DNA of 9,392 nucleotides, from NCBI GenBank assembly GCA_900554955.1, contig USJH01000031.1, forward strand, positions 1-9,392, in the 5' to 3' direction. This DNA comes from an uncultured Clostridia bacterium. Its GTDB lineage: Bacteria; Bacillota; Clostridia; Christensenellales; UBA1242. A program made the position numbers and the translations under genes. The stretch's first letter is position 1, and the number at the start of each line of letters is the position of its first letter. Shown piece after piece: positions 1-6,615 of this stretch. The notes under the pieces were generated by a model, which searched no databases, was not told the DNA's origin, and saw only the letters and a list, made by a program, of their open reading frames with translations.

Positions 1-23
1 AATTTAACCCATAAGGAGACACT

Positions 24-839
24 ATGGTTTTTTTCACACTTATAACTGGTGCAACTGGTGGGCTTGGTGGAGCTTTCGCAAGAGAATGTGCACTTAATGG
101 CGACAATCTTGTTTTAACTGGCTCTAATCCTTCTAAACTCGAAAAAATTGTTGCAGAAATAAACCAATATTTTCCAGAAGTTAAAGTTGTTTCAAAAACA
201 TGTGATCTTTCAAGTGAAAATGAAAGAACAGAGTTTTTTAAATTTCTTGAAGAAAATGAAATTAAAATCAATTTACTTATCAATAATGCTGGATATATTG
301 CTGAAGGTGATTTTTTATCTTTTTCAGATGAAGAGATAATGAAAATTATCAGAGTTAATTGTGAAGGAACTGTAGATTTCACAAAAAAAGTTATAGTTGC
401 TCGTGATGACCGAATGCCACTGTCCATCATTACAATTTCAAGCATGGCAGGAGACTATCCAATGCCGCACATGTCAATGTATTCGGCAACAAAGGCGATG
501 CTTACAAATTTGATGGTGGCTTTAAATGAAGAACTTAAGGGGCAAAATGTGTTTATCACAACAGTTTGTCCTTCTGGAATTCCAACAACAAAAGCAATGA
601 AAGAAGCAATCAAGGCTCAAGGTCTTGGTGGGAAAATGACTGCTTGCAGCCCTGAGAACATTGCAAAAATTGCACTTAAAGCGTCAAAAAAACATAAGGT
701 TATAATCAGACCGAAAGCAATCAATGGATTTCTTGCATTGCTCAGTCGTCCGCTTTCAGAAAGGTGCAAGGCAAAAATTGTTGGAAAACGTTGGAAAAAA
801 TCACAAGCAAAACGAAATATGAATAAAGAAGGAAAATAA
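24..839 (+). CDS. SDR-family NAD(P)-dependent oxidoreductase
   Basis: A classical short-chain dehydrogenase/reductase of 271 residues, a cytosolic Rossmann-fold enzyme that moves hydride between NAD(P)H and an alcohol/carbonyl substrate. The cofactor motif TGATGGLG is at residues 8-15, D61 (the DL that contacts adenine) follows, NNAG is at 87-90, the catalytic serine is S139 or S140, and YSATK at 153-157 supplies Y153 and K157. VCPSGIPT at 181-188 is the usual PG-like loop after strand 6. The C-terminal tail of about 35 residues is very basic (KRWKKSQAKRNMNKEGK-like), as in the YqjQ/DltE-type SDRs that often act on lipid or fatty substrates; the real substrate cannot be read here. Start: ATG with AAGGAGA six bases upstream. 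It is followed one base later by metG, so the two are probably co-transcribed. Family assignment is firm, substrate unknown. Confidence 0.93.
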   Translation: MVFFTLITGATGGLGGAFARECALNGDNLVLTGSNPSKLEKIVAEINQYFPEVKVVSKTCDLSSENERTEFFKFLEENEIKINLLINNAGYIAEGDFLSFSDEEIMKIIRVNCEGTVDFTKKVIVARDDRMPLSIITISSMAGDYPMPHMSMYSATKAMLTNLMVALNEELKGQNVFITTVCPSGIPTTKAMKEAIKAQGLGGKMTACSPENIAKIALKASKKHKVIIRPKAINGFLALLSRPLSERCKAKIVGKRWKKSQAKRNMNKEGK

Positions 840-840
840 T

Positions 841-2439
841 ATGAATAAAAAACGTAATGTTACAATTTGTGTGTCATGGCCATATGCAAACAATAATCTT
901 CACCTTGGATATATTGCAAGTTCACTTTCTGGTGATATTCTTGCAAGATATCATCGCATGGTTGGAGATAATGTTTTAATGGTTTCAGGAACCGACTGTC
1001 ATGGAACAAAGCCTGAAATCAAGGCAAAACAAGAAGGTGTAACTCCAAAAGATATTGTTGATAGATATGATGCAAACTTCAGAAAAGCATTAAAGGTTTT
1101 CAACTTTTCTTTTGATATTTTTGCAAAAACCTATGATGAGTTTCATAAAGAAAAATGCATGGAAATGTTTAAACGTCTTTACGATAATGGATATCTTTAT
1201 GAAAAGGTTGTTAAACGTCCATATTGCGAACATTGTGGAAAGTTTGTTAATGACACTGAAATTGAAATCACATGTCCGGTTTGTGGAAAAAGAACAAAGG
1301 CTGACAACTGTGATTGTGGATATGTTCCTGTAGAGTCTGATCTTGAAGGTGCAACATGTTTGATTTGCAAAAATAAAACTGTCCAAAAAGATGACAAGGT
1401 TTTGGTTTTCAAACTTACTGCTTTTAAGAGCTTTCTTGAAGATTTGGTTGAAAAAAATAAAGACACTTGGAGAATTAACGCCATTAATGAAACCAAGAAA
1501 TATCTTGACGATCTTCGTGATCGTGACTTCTCTCGTGAACTTAATTGGGGGGTTAAAATTCCAATTGAAGGATATGAAGGAAAAGTTGTTTGGGTTTGGT
1601 GGGAAGCTCTTCTTGGCTATGTAACCGATACAATGCAACTTGCAGAAGAACAAGGTTTTGACTGGAGAAAATTCTGGAAAAAAGATGTTGAGCCAGACAC
1701 GGAAAAACTTATCTATATGTGCCATGCGAAAGACAACATTGTTTTCCATTCAATGTTCCTTCCTGCAATGCTTGAAGGCTTGAAGGATAATTTTGTCACA
1801 CAAAACACAATGGTATCAGCGGAATATTTAATGTGTAACAATGCTAAAATCAGCAAAAGCTCTGGAACTTGTTTTGAAGCTTTGGTTTGGGGTGAAACCT
1901 ATAACCCAGATTCACTTCGTTTCCATTTTGCTGAAAATGGCCCTGAAAAGAAAGATGCAAACTTCACACTAGAACTTTATCAAACAACACACAACAGTGA
2001 AGTTGTAAACAAATTTGGAAATCTTATCAACCGAACTTTGAAATTTAAGGGTCTTGAAACTTTACCTGTTGGCGAAATTGATGAAGGCATTAAGGCAAAG
2101 GTTATTGAAACTTATGATGAAGTTTCAAAATATATTGAAGCTATCGAGTTTAAAAAAGCTGCAGAAACTGCAATGAATCTTGTTTCAGAAGCAAATCGTT
2201 TCTATGACGAGCAAAAACCATGGGTTCAAGCAAAAGAAGATCAAAAGGCATTCAATAATACAATTTATACTTGTGCATATGTAATTGCAAACCTTTCAAA
2301 TATTTTTGAACCATTCATGCCAAGTGCTGCTGCTTCAATTCGTGAATTTTTAAATCTTGACAAAAAACCTTCATGGAAAGAAATTATTCCTGAAAGTGTT
2401 TCACTTGATAAGGTTGTTCCACTTTTCAGCAGAATTTAG
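841..2439 (+). CDS. metG: Methionyl-tRNA synthetase, two-knuckle type, no C-terminal tRNA-binding domain
   Basis: A class I aminoacyl-tRNA synthetase that charges tRNA-Met with methionine, 532 residues. The nucleotide-binding signature is HLGY (21-24) in place of HIGH, preceded by SWPYANNN; the second signature is KISKS (336-340). The connective-peptide zinc region has eight cysteines: C129/C132, C145/C148, C157/C159 and C173/C176, that is, two knuckles, one with a CxC spacing. AKDNIVFHS (296-304) corresponds to the family's GKDNIxFHS stretch, and VWVWWEALLGY (250-260) to the methionine-pocket helix. The helical anticodon-binding domain follows (about 380-500, with FEPFMP at 489-494). The protein stops there: the OB-fold dimerisation domain of the longer (about 650-680 residue) enzymes is absent. 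The Shine-Dalgarno AGAAGGA lies in the last codons of the SDR gene, seven bases before the ATG, suggesting coupled expression. The two-knuckle layout resembles the E. coli/archaeal or MetRS2 type more than the usual one-knuckle Firmicute enzyme. Confidence 0.95.
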   Translation: MNKKRNVTICVSWPYANNNLHLGYIASSLSGDILARYHRMVGDNVLMVSGTDCHGTKPEIKAKQEGVTPKDIVDRYDANFRKALKVFNFSFDIFAKTYDEFHKEKCMEMFKRLYDNGYLYEKVVKRPYCEHCGKFVNDTEIEITCPVCGKRTKADNCDCGYVPVESDLEGATCLICKNKTVQKDDKVLVFKLTAFKSFLEDLVEKNKDTWRINAINETKKYLDDLRDRDFSRELNWGVKIPIEGYEGKVVWVWWEALLGYVTDTMQLAEEQGFDWRKFWKKDVEPDTEKLIYMCHAKDNIVFHSMFLPAMLEGLKDNFVTQNTMVSAEYLMCNNAKISKSSGTCFEALVWGETYNPDSLRFHFAENGPEKKDANFTLELYQTTHNSEVVNKFGNLINRTLKFKGLETLPVGEIDEGIKAKVIETYDEVSKYIEAIEFKKAAETAMNLVSEANRFYDEQKPWVQAKEDQKAFNNTIYTCAYVIANLSNIFEPFMPSAAASIREFLNLDKKPSWKEIIPESVSLDKVVPLFSRI

Positions 2440-2466
2440 AAAATTTTTCAAAATTATTAAAGCCGA

Positions 2467-2495
2467 TTGACAATTTATAGTTATTATTATATAAT
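2467..2495 (+). promoter_or_regulatory. Consensus sigma-A promoter of the MarR-like gene
   Basis: TTGACA at 2467-2472 and TATAAT at 2490-2495 are separated by exactly 17 bp, so both hexamers and the spacing match the consensus. The start of transcription is expected near 2502, which would leave only about 17 nt of leader, nearly all of it the Shine-Dalgarno (AGGAGA, 2504-2509). A promoter this strong in front of a regulator usually needs repression. Confidence 0.85.
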
Positions 2496-2503
2496 AAATT
2501 TAT
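2484..2503. promoter_or_regulatory. Candidate MarR operator: two overlapping palindromes on the -10
   Basis: A perfect 14-bp palindrome TTATTATATAATAA (2484-2497) covers the -10 box, and a perfect 10-bp palindrome ATAAATTTAT (2494-2503) overlaps it and reaches the start site. In addition AATTTATAG occurs as a direct repeat at 2472-2480 and 2497-2505, flanking the -10. MarR proteins are dimers that commonly bind palindromes overlapping their own promoters, so autorepression is a reasonable inference. A+T richness makes short palindromes easy to find by chance. Confidence 0.4.
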
Positions 2504-2518
2504 AGGAGATGAGCAATC

Positions 2519-2923
2519 ATGACAATGGATTCTAGTTTCGCAAAAAGCATTATTGAGCTTAAACTTGCATCAGACAGAATTGCCGAAGGAAAGGGCAAAG
2601 GTGCGGGTGTTTTCACAGTGCGTTATCAAATTCTTTATTTGATTGCTTCAAACGATAAAATCTCTCCACAAGAACTTATATATGAACTTAAAATGGCAAA
2701 AAGTAATCTTGCACTTATCACAAAAAAGATGATTAAAGATGGCGTGATTTCAAGCTTTAAAGAAGAAGGAAATCGCAAACAAATTTATTATAGCATCACC
2801 GATCAAGGCAAGAAAGAGCTTCAAACAAAAATGGATGCAATCAACAATATGCAAACTAAAGAAAGCAAAGAAATGGTTATGCATCTTATGAAAACTGTTG
2901 AAAGTTTGAAAAATGTCAAATAA
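2519..2923 (+). CDS. MarR-like winged-helix transcriptional regulator
   Basis: A 134-residue DNA-binding regulator with the MarR layout. An N-terminal helix (about 5-23) for dimerisation is followed by a helix-turn-helix: helix around 33-44, SPQELIYEL at 49-57, and the recognition helix MAKSNLALITKKMIKDG at 59-75. A beta wing follows at 79-95 with the typical R/Q-IYYSITDQG strand (KQIYYSITDQG, 87-97), then a C-terminal helix pair (97-132) closes the dimer interface. The start is set by AGGAGA nine bases before the first ATG; a second ATG two codons later is too far from it. The gene has its own promoter and terminator, so it is a single-gene unit between metG and the convergent replication operon. 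Ligand and targets are unknown; besides itself, no target is obvious in the window. A PadR-like classification is less likely, given the position of the long terminal helices. Confidence 0.82.
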   Translation: MTMDSSFAKSIIELKLASDRIAEGKGKGAGVFTVRYQILYLIASNDKISPQELIYELKMAKSNLALITKKMIKDGVISSFKEEGNRKQIYYSITDQGKKELQTKMDAINNMQTKESKEMVMHLMKTVESLKNVK

Positions 2924-2927
2924 AAAC

Positions 2928-2955
2928 AAAACCACCAAAATATGGTGGTTTTTTT
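2928..2955. terminator. Bidirectional rho-independent terminator
   Basis: The arms AAAACCACCA (2928-2937) and TGGTGGTTTT (2943-2952) pair as a 10-bp stem with a 5-nt loop, followed on the plus strand by seven T (2949-2955). Read on the minus strand the same hairpin ends in GGTGGTTTTGTTTTTA, so it can also stop the dnaI-like operon, whose stop codon is at 2988. It lies between two converging units, where a two-way terminator is expected. Confidence 0.88.
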
Positions 2956-2987
2956 ATGTAAAATATTTTATTTTGCATTTTTTTTGC

Positions 2988-3938
2988 TTATTTTTTGCCG
3001 TAAAGTCGAAGGTCTTTTCCTTCAATATGAACAGCAAAACTTTCACGTTTGTTTAAAAGGCGGCTGAAAATTCTTTCGTTATATCGATCTAAAATGTCTT
3101 GTGTGTCAAGATTTGTTGTAATAACCGTAAGGTGTCCAAGTCTTGAACGTTCGCTTAAAACAACATAGAGATATTCAAGAGTGACATTTTTTAAAAGTGG
3201 CTCGGTTCCAAGGTCGTCAATAATCAACACGTCAGGATCAATAAGAGCATTAAGATATGATTGTTTTTGACTATCAAAACAGGTATGATATGAAAGAAGC
3301 ATATTGTTGAGTCCGAATGCGGAAATGAATGACACAATAAAACCACGATCAATAAGCCTTGATGCAAGGCACTCCGCAAGAAAAGTTTTTCCAACACCAA
3401 CTTGCCCTGAAACGATAATAAATTTATAATCTATTGTTGGATATGTTTCGGCAATATTTTCAAGCTTAATTTTCAGTTTTTTAAGAATTGTATTTTGTTT
3501 TTCATCTGTTGCAATGTCTGGTTTAAACTCATTGAAAGAAGAAAGTTGTCTTTTGGCAATTCCACATTCTTGCATAATTTTTTCGCGAACTTTGTTTTGC
3601 AAACATTTGCAATATGATCCATTCACATATCCAGTATCGTTGCATTCTTTGCAAGAATAGTTTGGGATAAGTGAGTTTGGGTCAATCTTATTTTTAAGCA
3701 AAATATGCTCAATTTGTTCTTTAACAAGTTTTAAAGATTTTTCTTGCTCTGAAACATCACTTCCGTTTGCATTAAGCTTTCCAATTTCAAATGTGAGGAC
3801 TCTTTCTTGTTTTTCAAGGTTTACAAATTCGGGAATTTGTCTGGCTTTCATAATGTTTGAAACTGCAACATTTTGTGCATAAACACGAGATGCTGAAATT
3901 TCTTGAAGACTGTTTTGAATAAGTTGTTTTCTGTCCAT
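2988..3938 (-). CDS. dnaI: DnaI/DnaC-type replicative helicase loader (AAA+ ATPase)
   Basis: A 316-residue AAA+ ATPase that, by family, loads the DnaB/DnaC-type hexameric helicase at origins and stalled forks. The N-terminal part (about 1-90) is helical, with a coiled-coil-like stretch at 40-82. Next comes a zinc-binding module with C96, C99, C110 and C112 (CKECNDTGYVNGSYCKC), as in Bacillus DnaI. The ATPase domain carries Walker A GQVGVGKT (178-185), Walker B DVLIIDDLG (236-244), sensor 1 TTN (274-276) and an arginine-finger-like ERIFSRL (288-294, R293). The start ATG has GAGGTG six bases upstream, inside the end of the DnaD-like gene; the two genes are 3 bp apart and surely one operon. The pairing is the same as dnaB-dnaI in Bacillus. 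The symbol is given by this analogy; some annotations would call it DnaC. Confidence 0.92.
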   Translation of the reverse strand: MDRKQLIQNSLQEISASRVYAQNVAVSNIMKARQIPEFVNLEKQERVLTFEIGKLNANGSDVSEQEKSLKLVKEQIEHILLKNKIDPNSLIPNYSCKECNDTGYVNGSYCKCLQNKVREKIMQECGIAKRQLSSFNEFKPDIATDEKQNTILKKLKIKLENIAETYPTIDYKFIIVSGQVGVGKTFLAECLASRLIDRGFIVSFISAFGLNNMLLSYHTCFDSQKQSYLNALIDPDVLIIDDLGTEPLLKNVTLEYLYVVLSERSRLGHLTVITTNLDTQDILDRYNERIFSRLLNKRESFAVHIEGKDLRLYGKK

Positions 3939-3941
3939 TTT

Positions 3942-5390
3942 CTACACCTCAATGTCATCAAGAGAATCAAATAAAGCATCAAGAACTTCTTTTGAATATT
4001 CTCTTGTTTCCATGTTTTGTTCAATTTTTGTTTCGGTTTTTGCGAAGTTTGTTTGACTGCAAAGTTTTGTTGCTTCTTCAAGAGTTGAAATGTTCTTTGC
4101 ATGAATTTCGCTTAAAAGTTTGTTCATATAGCGAATTGGATTTGCTGTTCCTTTTGATTTTTCAGCAACCATCATGATAATGTCGTCATTAATGTTCCAG
4201 TCTTCGCTCCAAGTGTTATAAATGTCTCGGTCTGCAGAGTTAACTTTTCTAAGACTTCCAAGAGCTTCAAGAATTTTTTTGATAGATTCATCTTTTGCAA
4301 CAACTTCACCAAGATATTGAGTGATTGCTTCAGAAGAAATTAAACCTTTTTTGAAAAATTTTATAACTGCTTCATTCATAAGTGAAAGGCTTCTAATGTC
4401 TTGTTTATAGCAATAGATTGCAAGAAGCGCAAGAGTGTTTTTATCAAATCCTTTTTGAACCCAATCTTTAATATAAACTTCAACAGTGCTGTCAAGGTTT
4501 TGATAATATAATCCAAGTGTAGATGTAACTTTCTTTGCAATGTCATAAAACTCTTCTTTTTGTTTTGAATAGTTTTCAATGTCTTCAAGGGTGAAGAGCT
4601 TTTGTTCATAATATTTAGAAAGCGTTTCGTCAAGTTTGCTCATTCCGCCTTTTTTATTAAGAGATGAAGCCACAAGCAAAACGACGTTTTTTGTGAATCC
4701 GAAATTATTTGTCCATTTAAGATACATGTTTCTTTCGTCAAGATCGGCATCACGATTAAGCCCTAAAGCTTTCAAAACGTCTTTAACATCGCCACTTGCT
4801 TGTTCTTGCTCAAGAAACTTTTGTTCAAGGGCTGTAACGCTTTTTATGCCCTCATTTTCAAAACTTTTCGCAACTGCAAGGATATATGGATAGTTGATAG
4901 ATGTGCTTTTGATTTTTGTGCAATATTTAATGATCATTATAACAGCATCTGGTTCAAAGTGATGAAGCTCAATAAGGTTATAATATTCGTTAAATTCAAG
5001 TGGAGTTATCATTCTTCCGTTTAAGATTTCTTGAACTTGGTCGTTAAAGTCTTTATATTTTGCTTTTGTTCGGATTTTGCTGTTTCCTGAAAACTTTTTT
5101 GCCGAAAGAAATTTAACTTCTAGTGGTGTTTTGTTCATAATCTGAACAAGTCCGAGTTCTTGCCAATATGTGAAATATTCAAATATTTGGTCAACAGATA
5201 AAGACAAAACAGTGCTCATTGACGAAATGTCATTGTCGTCGCTTTGTGGAGCATTGCAAAGATAAAGACCATAAAGATAAACTTTAACAGCTCCGTCAGG
5301 TGCGCTTGGCAAGAATTCATTGATAAATTCATTATCAATAATTGTGCTTGAACTGTTTCTAAGATTTGATGAATAACTGCAAAGTCCCAT
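3942..5390 (-). CDS. DnaD/DnaB-like replication initiation protein with tandem DnaD modules
   Basis: A 482-residue protein of the DnaD/DnaB primosome family, which remodels origin DNA and helps the helicase loader. The N-terminal part (about 20-95) looks like the winged-helix domain: FLPSAPDGAVKVYLYGLYL, then SVDQIFEYFTYWQELGLVQI. After it, similar blocks of about 70-85 residues repeat: 117-193 (with YILAVAKSFENEGI, 169-182), 204-275 (VLKALGLNRDADLDERNMYLKW), 286-361 (KVTSTLGLYYQNLDSTVEVYIKDW) and 372-445 (KILEALGSLRKVNSADRDIYNTW, then SKGTANPIRYMNKLL). The last has the clearest DnaD signature. The C-terminus (450-482) is acidic and probably disordered. Start ATG with AAAGGA nine bases before it. 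It is the first gene of an operon with the helicase loader, which supports a role equivalent to Bacillus DnaB or DnaD. The exact orthology (DnaB or DnaD) is not settled. Confidence 0.87.
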   Translation of the reverse strand: MGLCSYSSNLRNSSSTIIDNEFINEFLPSAPDGAVKVYLYGLYLCNAPQSDDNDISSMSTVLSLSVDQIFEYFTYWQELGLVQIMNKTPLEVKFLSAKKFSGNSKIRTKAKYKDFNDQVQEILNGRMITPLEFNEYYNLIELHHFEPDAVIMIIKYCTKIKSTSINYPYILAVAKSFENEGIKSVTALEQKFLEQEQASGDVKDVLKALGLNRDADLDERNMYLKWTNNFGFTKNVVLLVASSLNKKGGMSKLDETLSKYYEQKLFTLEDIENYSKQKEEFYDIAKKVTSTLGLYYQNLDSTVEVYIKDWVQKGFDKNTLALLAIYCYKQDIRSLSLMNEAVIKFFKKGLISSEAITQYLGEVVAKDESIKKILEALGSLRKVNSADRDIYNTWSEDWNINDDIIMMVAEKSKGTANPIRYMNKLLSEIHAKNISTLEEATKLCSQTNFAKTETKIEQNMETREYSKEVLDALFDSLDDIEV

Positions 5391-5420
5391 TGTTGTCCGT
5401 CCTTTGTAAAATATAAATAT

Positions 5421-5449
5421 ATTTTAACACTTAATCTGATATTTTTCAA
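5421..5449 (-). promoter_or_regulatory. Promoter of the dnaD-like/dnaI operon
   Basis: Reading the minus strand, TTGAAA (5449-5444) and TAAAAT (5426-5421) are 17 bp apart. Transcription would start near 5414, about 24 nt before the ATG and just ahead of the AAAGGA ribosome site (5405-5400). Each hexamer is one base off consensus. Confidence 0.65.
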
Positions 5450-5497
5450 CACTTTTAAAATTACAAAATATTTTTTGGAAATATTCCATAAATTCTG

Positions 5498-5515
5498 TTA
5501 ACAATTGATTGTTAA
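5498..5515. repeat. Perfect inverted repeat upstream of the dnaD-like promoter
   Basis: TTAACAAT (5498-5505) and ATTGTTAA (5508-5515) form an 8-bp perfect inverted repeat with a 2-bp centre, about 50 bp upstream of the -35 box of the replication operon. A further half-site-like TGTTAA follows at 5521-5526. The geometry fits a dimeric regulator site; no regulator can be named. Confidence 0.45.
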
Positions 5516-5594
5516 TAAGGTGTTAAAAAGATTTAATATGATTCTTATAATTTTGAATTGAAAAAATCAAATATTAAGCATTTTGAATTTATAG

Positions 5595-5632
5595 TTGTAT
5601 AAAATTTGTTATATTCATGCGATTTTATACAA
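5595..5632. repeat. 11-bp inverted repeat in the dnaD-like/radical SAM intergenic region
   Basis: TTGTATAAAAT (5595-5605) is matched perfectly by ATTTTATACAA (5622-5632) with a 16-nt loop. It lies 22 bp past the stop of the radical SAM gene, but no T run follows on the minus strand, so it is not a standard terminator. The same 11-mer occurs again at 8672-8682, after rlmD. The rest of 5391-5653 is A+T-rich with no coding potential I can support. Confidence 0.4.
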
Positions 5633-5653
5633 ATGAAATTTTGTTTTTAATTT

Positions 5654-6538
5654 TTAAAATTCAACAATATCTCCATCAAAATCGGGAATCATTTCAGTTG
5701 TGGCACTGCAAAGATCTTGCACAAGTGCATTTTTAAAGCCGAGCTTAAGTGCATGTGCTAAAACTGCTTTATATTCAAGTTTTGTAATTTTTCGGTTGAT
5801 TTCCGGAAATTCTGAAGATTTTCCATATGGAGTATATTGACTCATGATTGAAATCAAAGCGTTTTCACCAAGAATCTCTTTAATTGAATTTAAAACATTA
5901 AAGCTATCTTTTGTAAGACCTGGTAATACAAGGTGGCGAACAACAATTCCTTTAACAAGTTTGTCATTAATAAAGGTGTTGTTTGGAATTTGTTTTTTCA
6001 TTTCTTTAATGCATGCTGTAACATTTTCATTATAATTTGGTGCTTTGCTATATTTGATGGCAAAAGCGTTGTCATAATATTTATAGTCCACAAGGAAAAT
6101 ATCGACATATCCTTCAAGTTTTTTAATTGTTTCAGGGCTTTCGTAACCGCCTGAATTCCAGACAATAGGAATTTTTGGTTTATATATTTTTAAAGCTTCC
6201 AGAATTTGCAAAGTGAAATGTGTTGGAGTGACAAGGTCAATGTTTCCGGCTCCTTTTTCTTCAAGCTCTTTGAAAATATCTGCAAGTTGTTTTGGAGAAA
6301 CTGTTTTCCCAGAAATTTCGTGACTGATTTTATAGTTTTGGCAATATACACAACCGAGATTGCAGCCTGCAAAGAAAATTGCACCTGAACCTTTTTCATT
6401 TTTAGAAACAAGAAAAGGCTCTTCACCTTGGTGAAGCATTATTTTTGAAATCACAATTTGATTTGAAACCAAACAAAAACCATGAGTTTCATCACGGTTA
6501 ACATTACATTTTCTTGGGCATATGTTACAATTTGTCAT
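5654..6538 (-). CDS. PflX-type radical SAM protein (COG1313-like)
   Basis: A 294-residue radical SAM enzyme of the group named after pyruvate formate-lyase activating enzyme (PflX). It should hold a 4Fe-4S cluster on C59, C63 and C66 (FFAGCNLGCVYCQN, CxxxCxxC) and cleave S-adenosylmethionine to a deoxyadenosyl radical. A second cysteine set, C4, C7, C11 and C22 (CNICPRKC...GFC), is a hallmark of this family. Other conserved blocks are GEEP (38-41), VTPTH (103-107), NSGGYE (128-133), LVDYKYY (149-155), VVRHLVLPG (199-207) and MSQYTPY (232-238). No glycyl-radical partner is encoded nearby and the family's substrate is not known. I chose the ATG at 6538; the frame can extend to a TTG at 6565, but that codon overlaps the promoter and has no ribosome site. 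The start from 6538 seems to be leaderless. Confidence 0.9.
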   Translation of the reverse strand: MTNCNICPRKCNVNRDETHGFCLVSNQIVISKIMLHQGEEPFLVSKNEKGSGAIFFAGCNLGCVYCQNYKISHEISGKTVSPKQLADIFKELEEKGAGNIDLVTPTHFTLQILEALKIYKPKIPIVWNSGGYESPETIKKLEGYVDIFLVDYKYYDNAFAIKYSKAPNYNENVTACIKEMKKQIPNNTFINDKLVKGIVVRHLVLPGLTKDSFNVLNSIKEILGENALISIMSQYTPYGKSSEFPEINRKITKLEYKAVLAHALKLGFKNALVQDLCSATTEMIPDFDGDIVEF

Positions 6539-6544
6539 GACAGT

Positions 6545-6573
6545 AGTATGAAATATGTTTTTCAAAATGTCAA
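6545..6573 (-). promoter_or_regulatory. Radical SAM gene promoter, start predicted on the ATG
   Basis: On the minus strand TTGACA (6573-6568), a 17-bp spacer and CATACT (6550-6545) form a promoter with a perfect -35 and a 4/6 -10. The seventh base after the -10 is 6538, the A of the chosen ATG. There is no Shine-Dalgarno before that ATG. The next -35, of the divergent alkD-like gene, begins 7 bp away. Confidence 0.6.
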
Positions 6574-6580
6574 GAACAAT

Positions 6581-6609
6581 TTGATTTGATGAAAGAAATA
6601 GTGTATTAT
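6581..6609 (+). promoter_or_regulatory. AlkD-like gene promoter, start predicted on the ATG
   Basis: TTGATT (6581-6586), a 17-bp spacer and TATTAT (6604-6609) form a promoter with one mismatch in the -10 and two in the -35. The seventh base after the -10 is 6616, the A of the ATG that best fits the family's N-terminus. No ribosome site precedes this ATG or the alternative starts at 6586 (TTG) and 6589 (ATG). Confidence 0.55.
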
Positions 6610-6615
6610 ATTGAT

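Noticed and set aside
1090..1749. A 219-codon open frame antisense to metG
   Set aside because: It lies wholly within a well-supported gene on the other strand, has phenylalanine/isoleucine-rich shadow composition, no ribosome site and no recognisable domain.
5391..5653. Possible replication origin next to the replication genes
   Set aside because: A+T-rich, but no DnaA-box cluster: the closest 9-mer, TTATACAAA at 5625-5633, has two mismatches to TTATCCACA, and dnaA/dnaN are not nearby.
6539..6565. N-terminal extension of the radical SAM protein from a TTG at 6565
   Set aside because: The codon lies between the -35 and -10 of the predicted promoter, lacks a ribosome site, and the added nine residues do not belong to the conserved CxxCPRxC start.
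6586..6615. Extended start of the AlkD-like protein from TTG 6586 or ATG 6589
   Set aside because: Both codons lie upstream of or inside the predicted promoter without a ribosome site, and the protein from 6616 already has the length of known AlkD.
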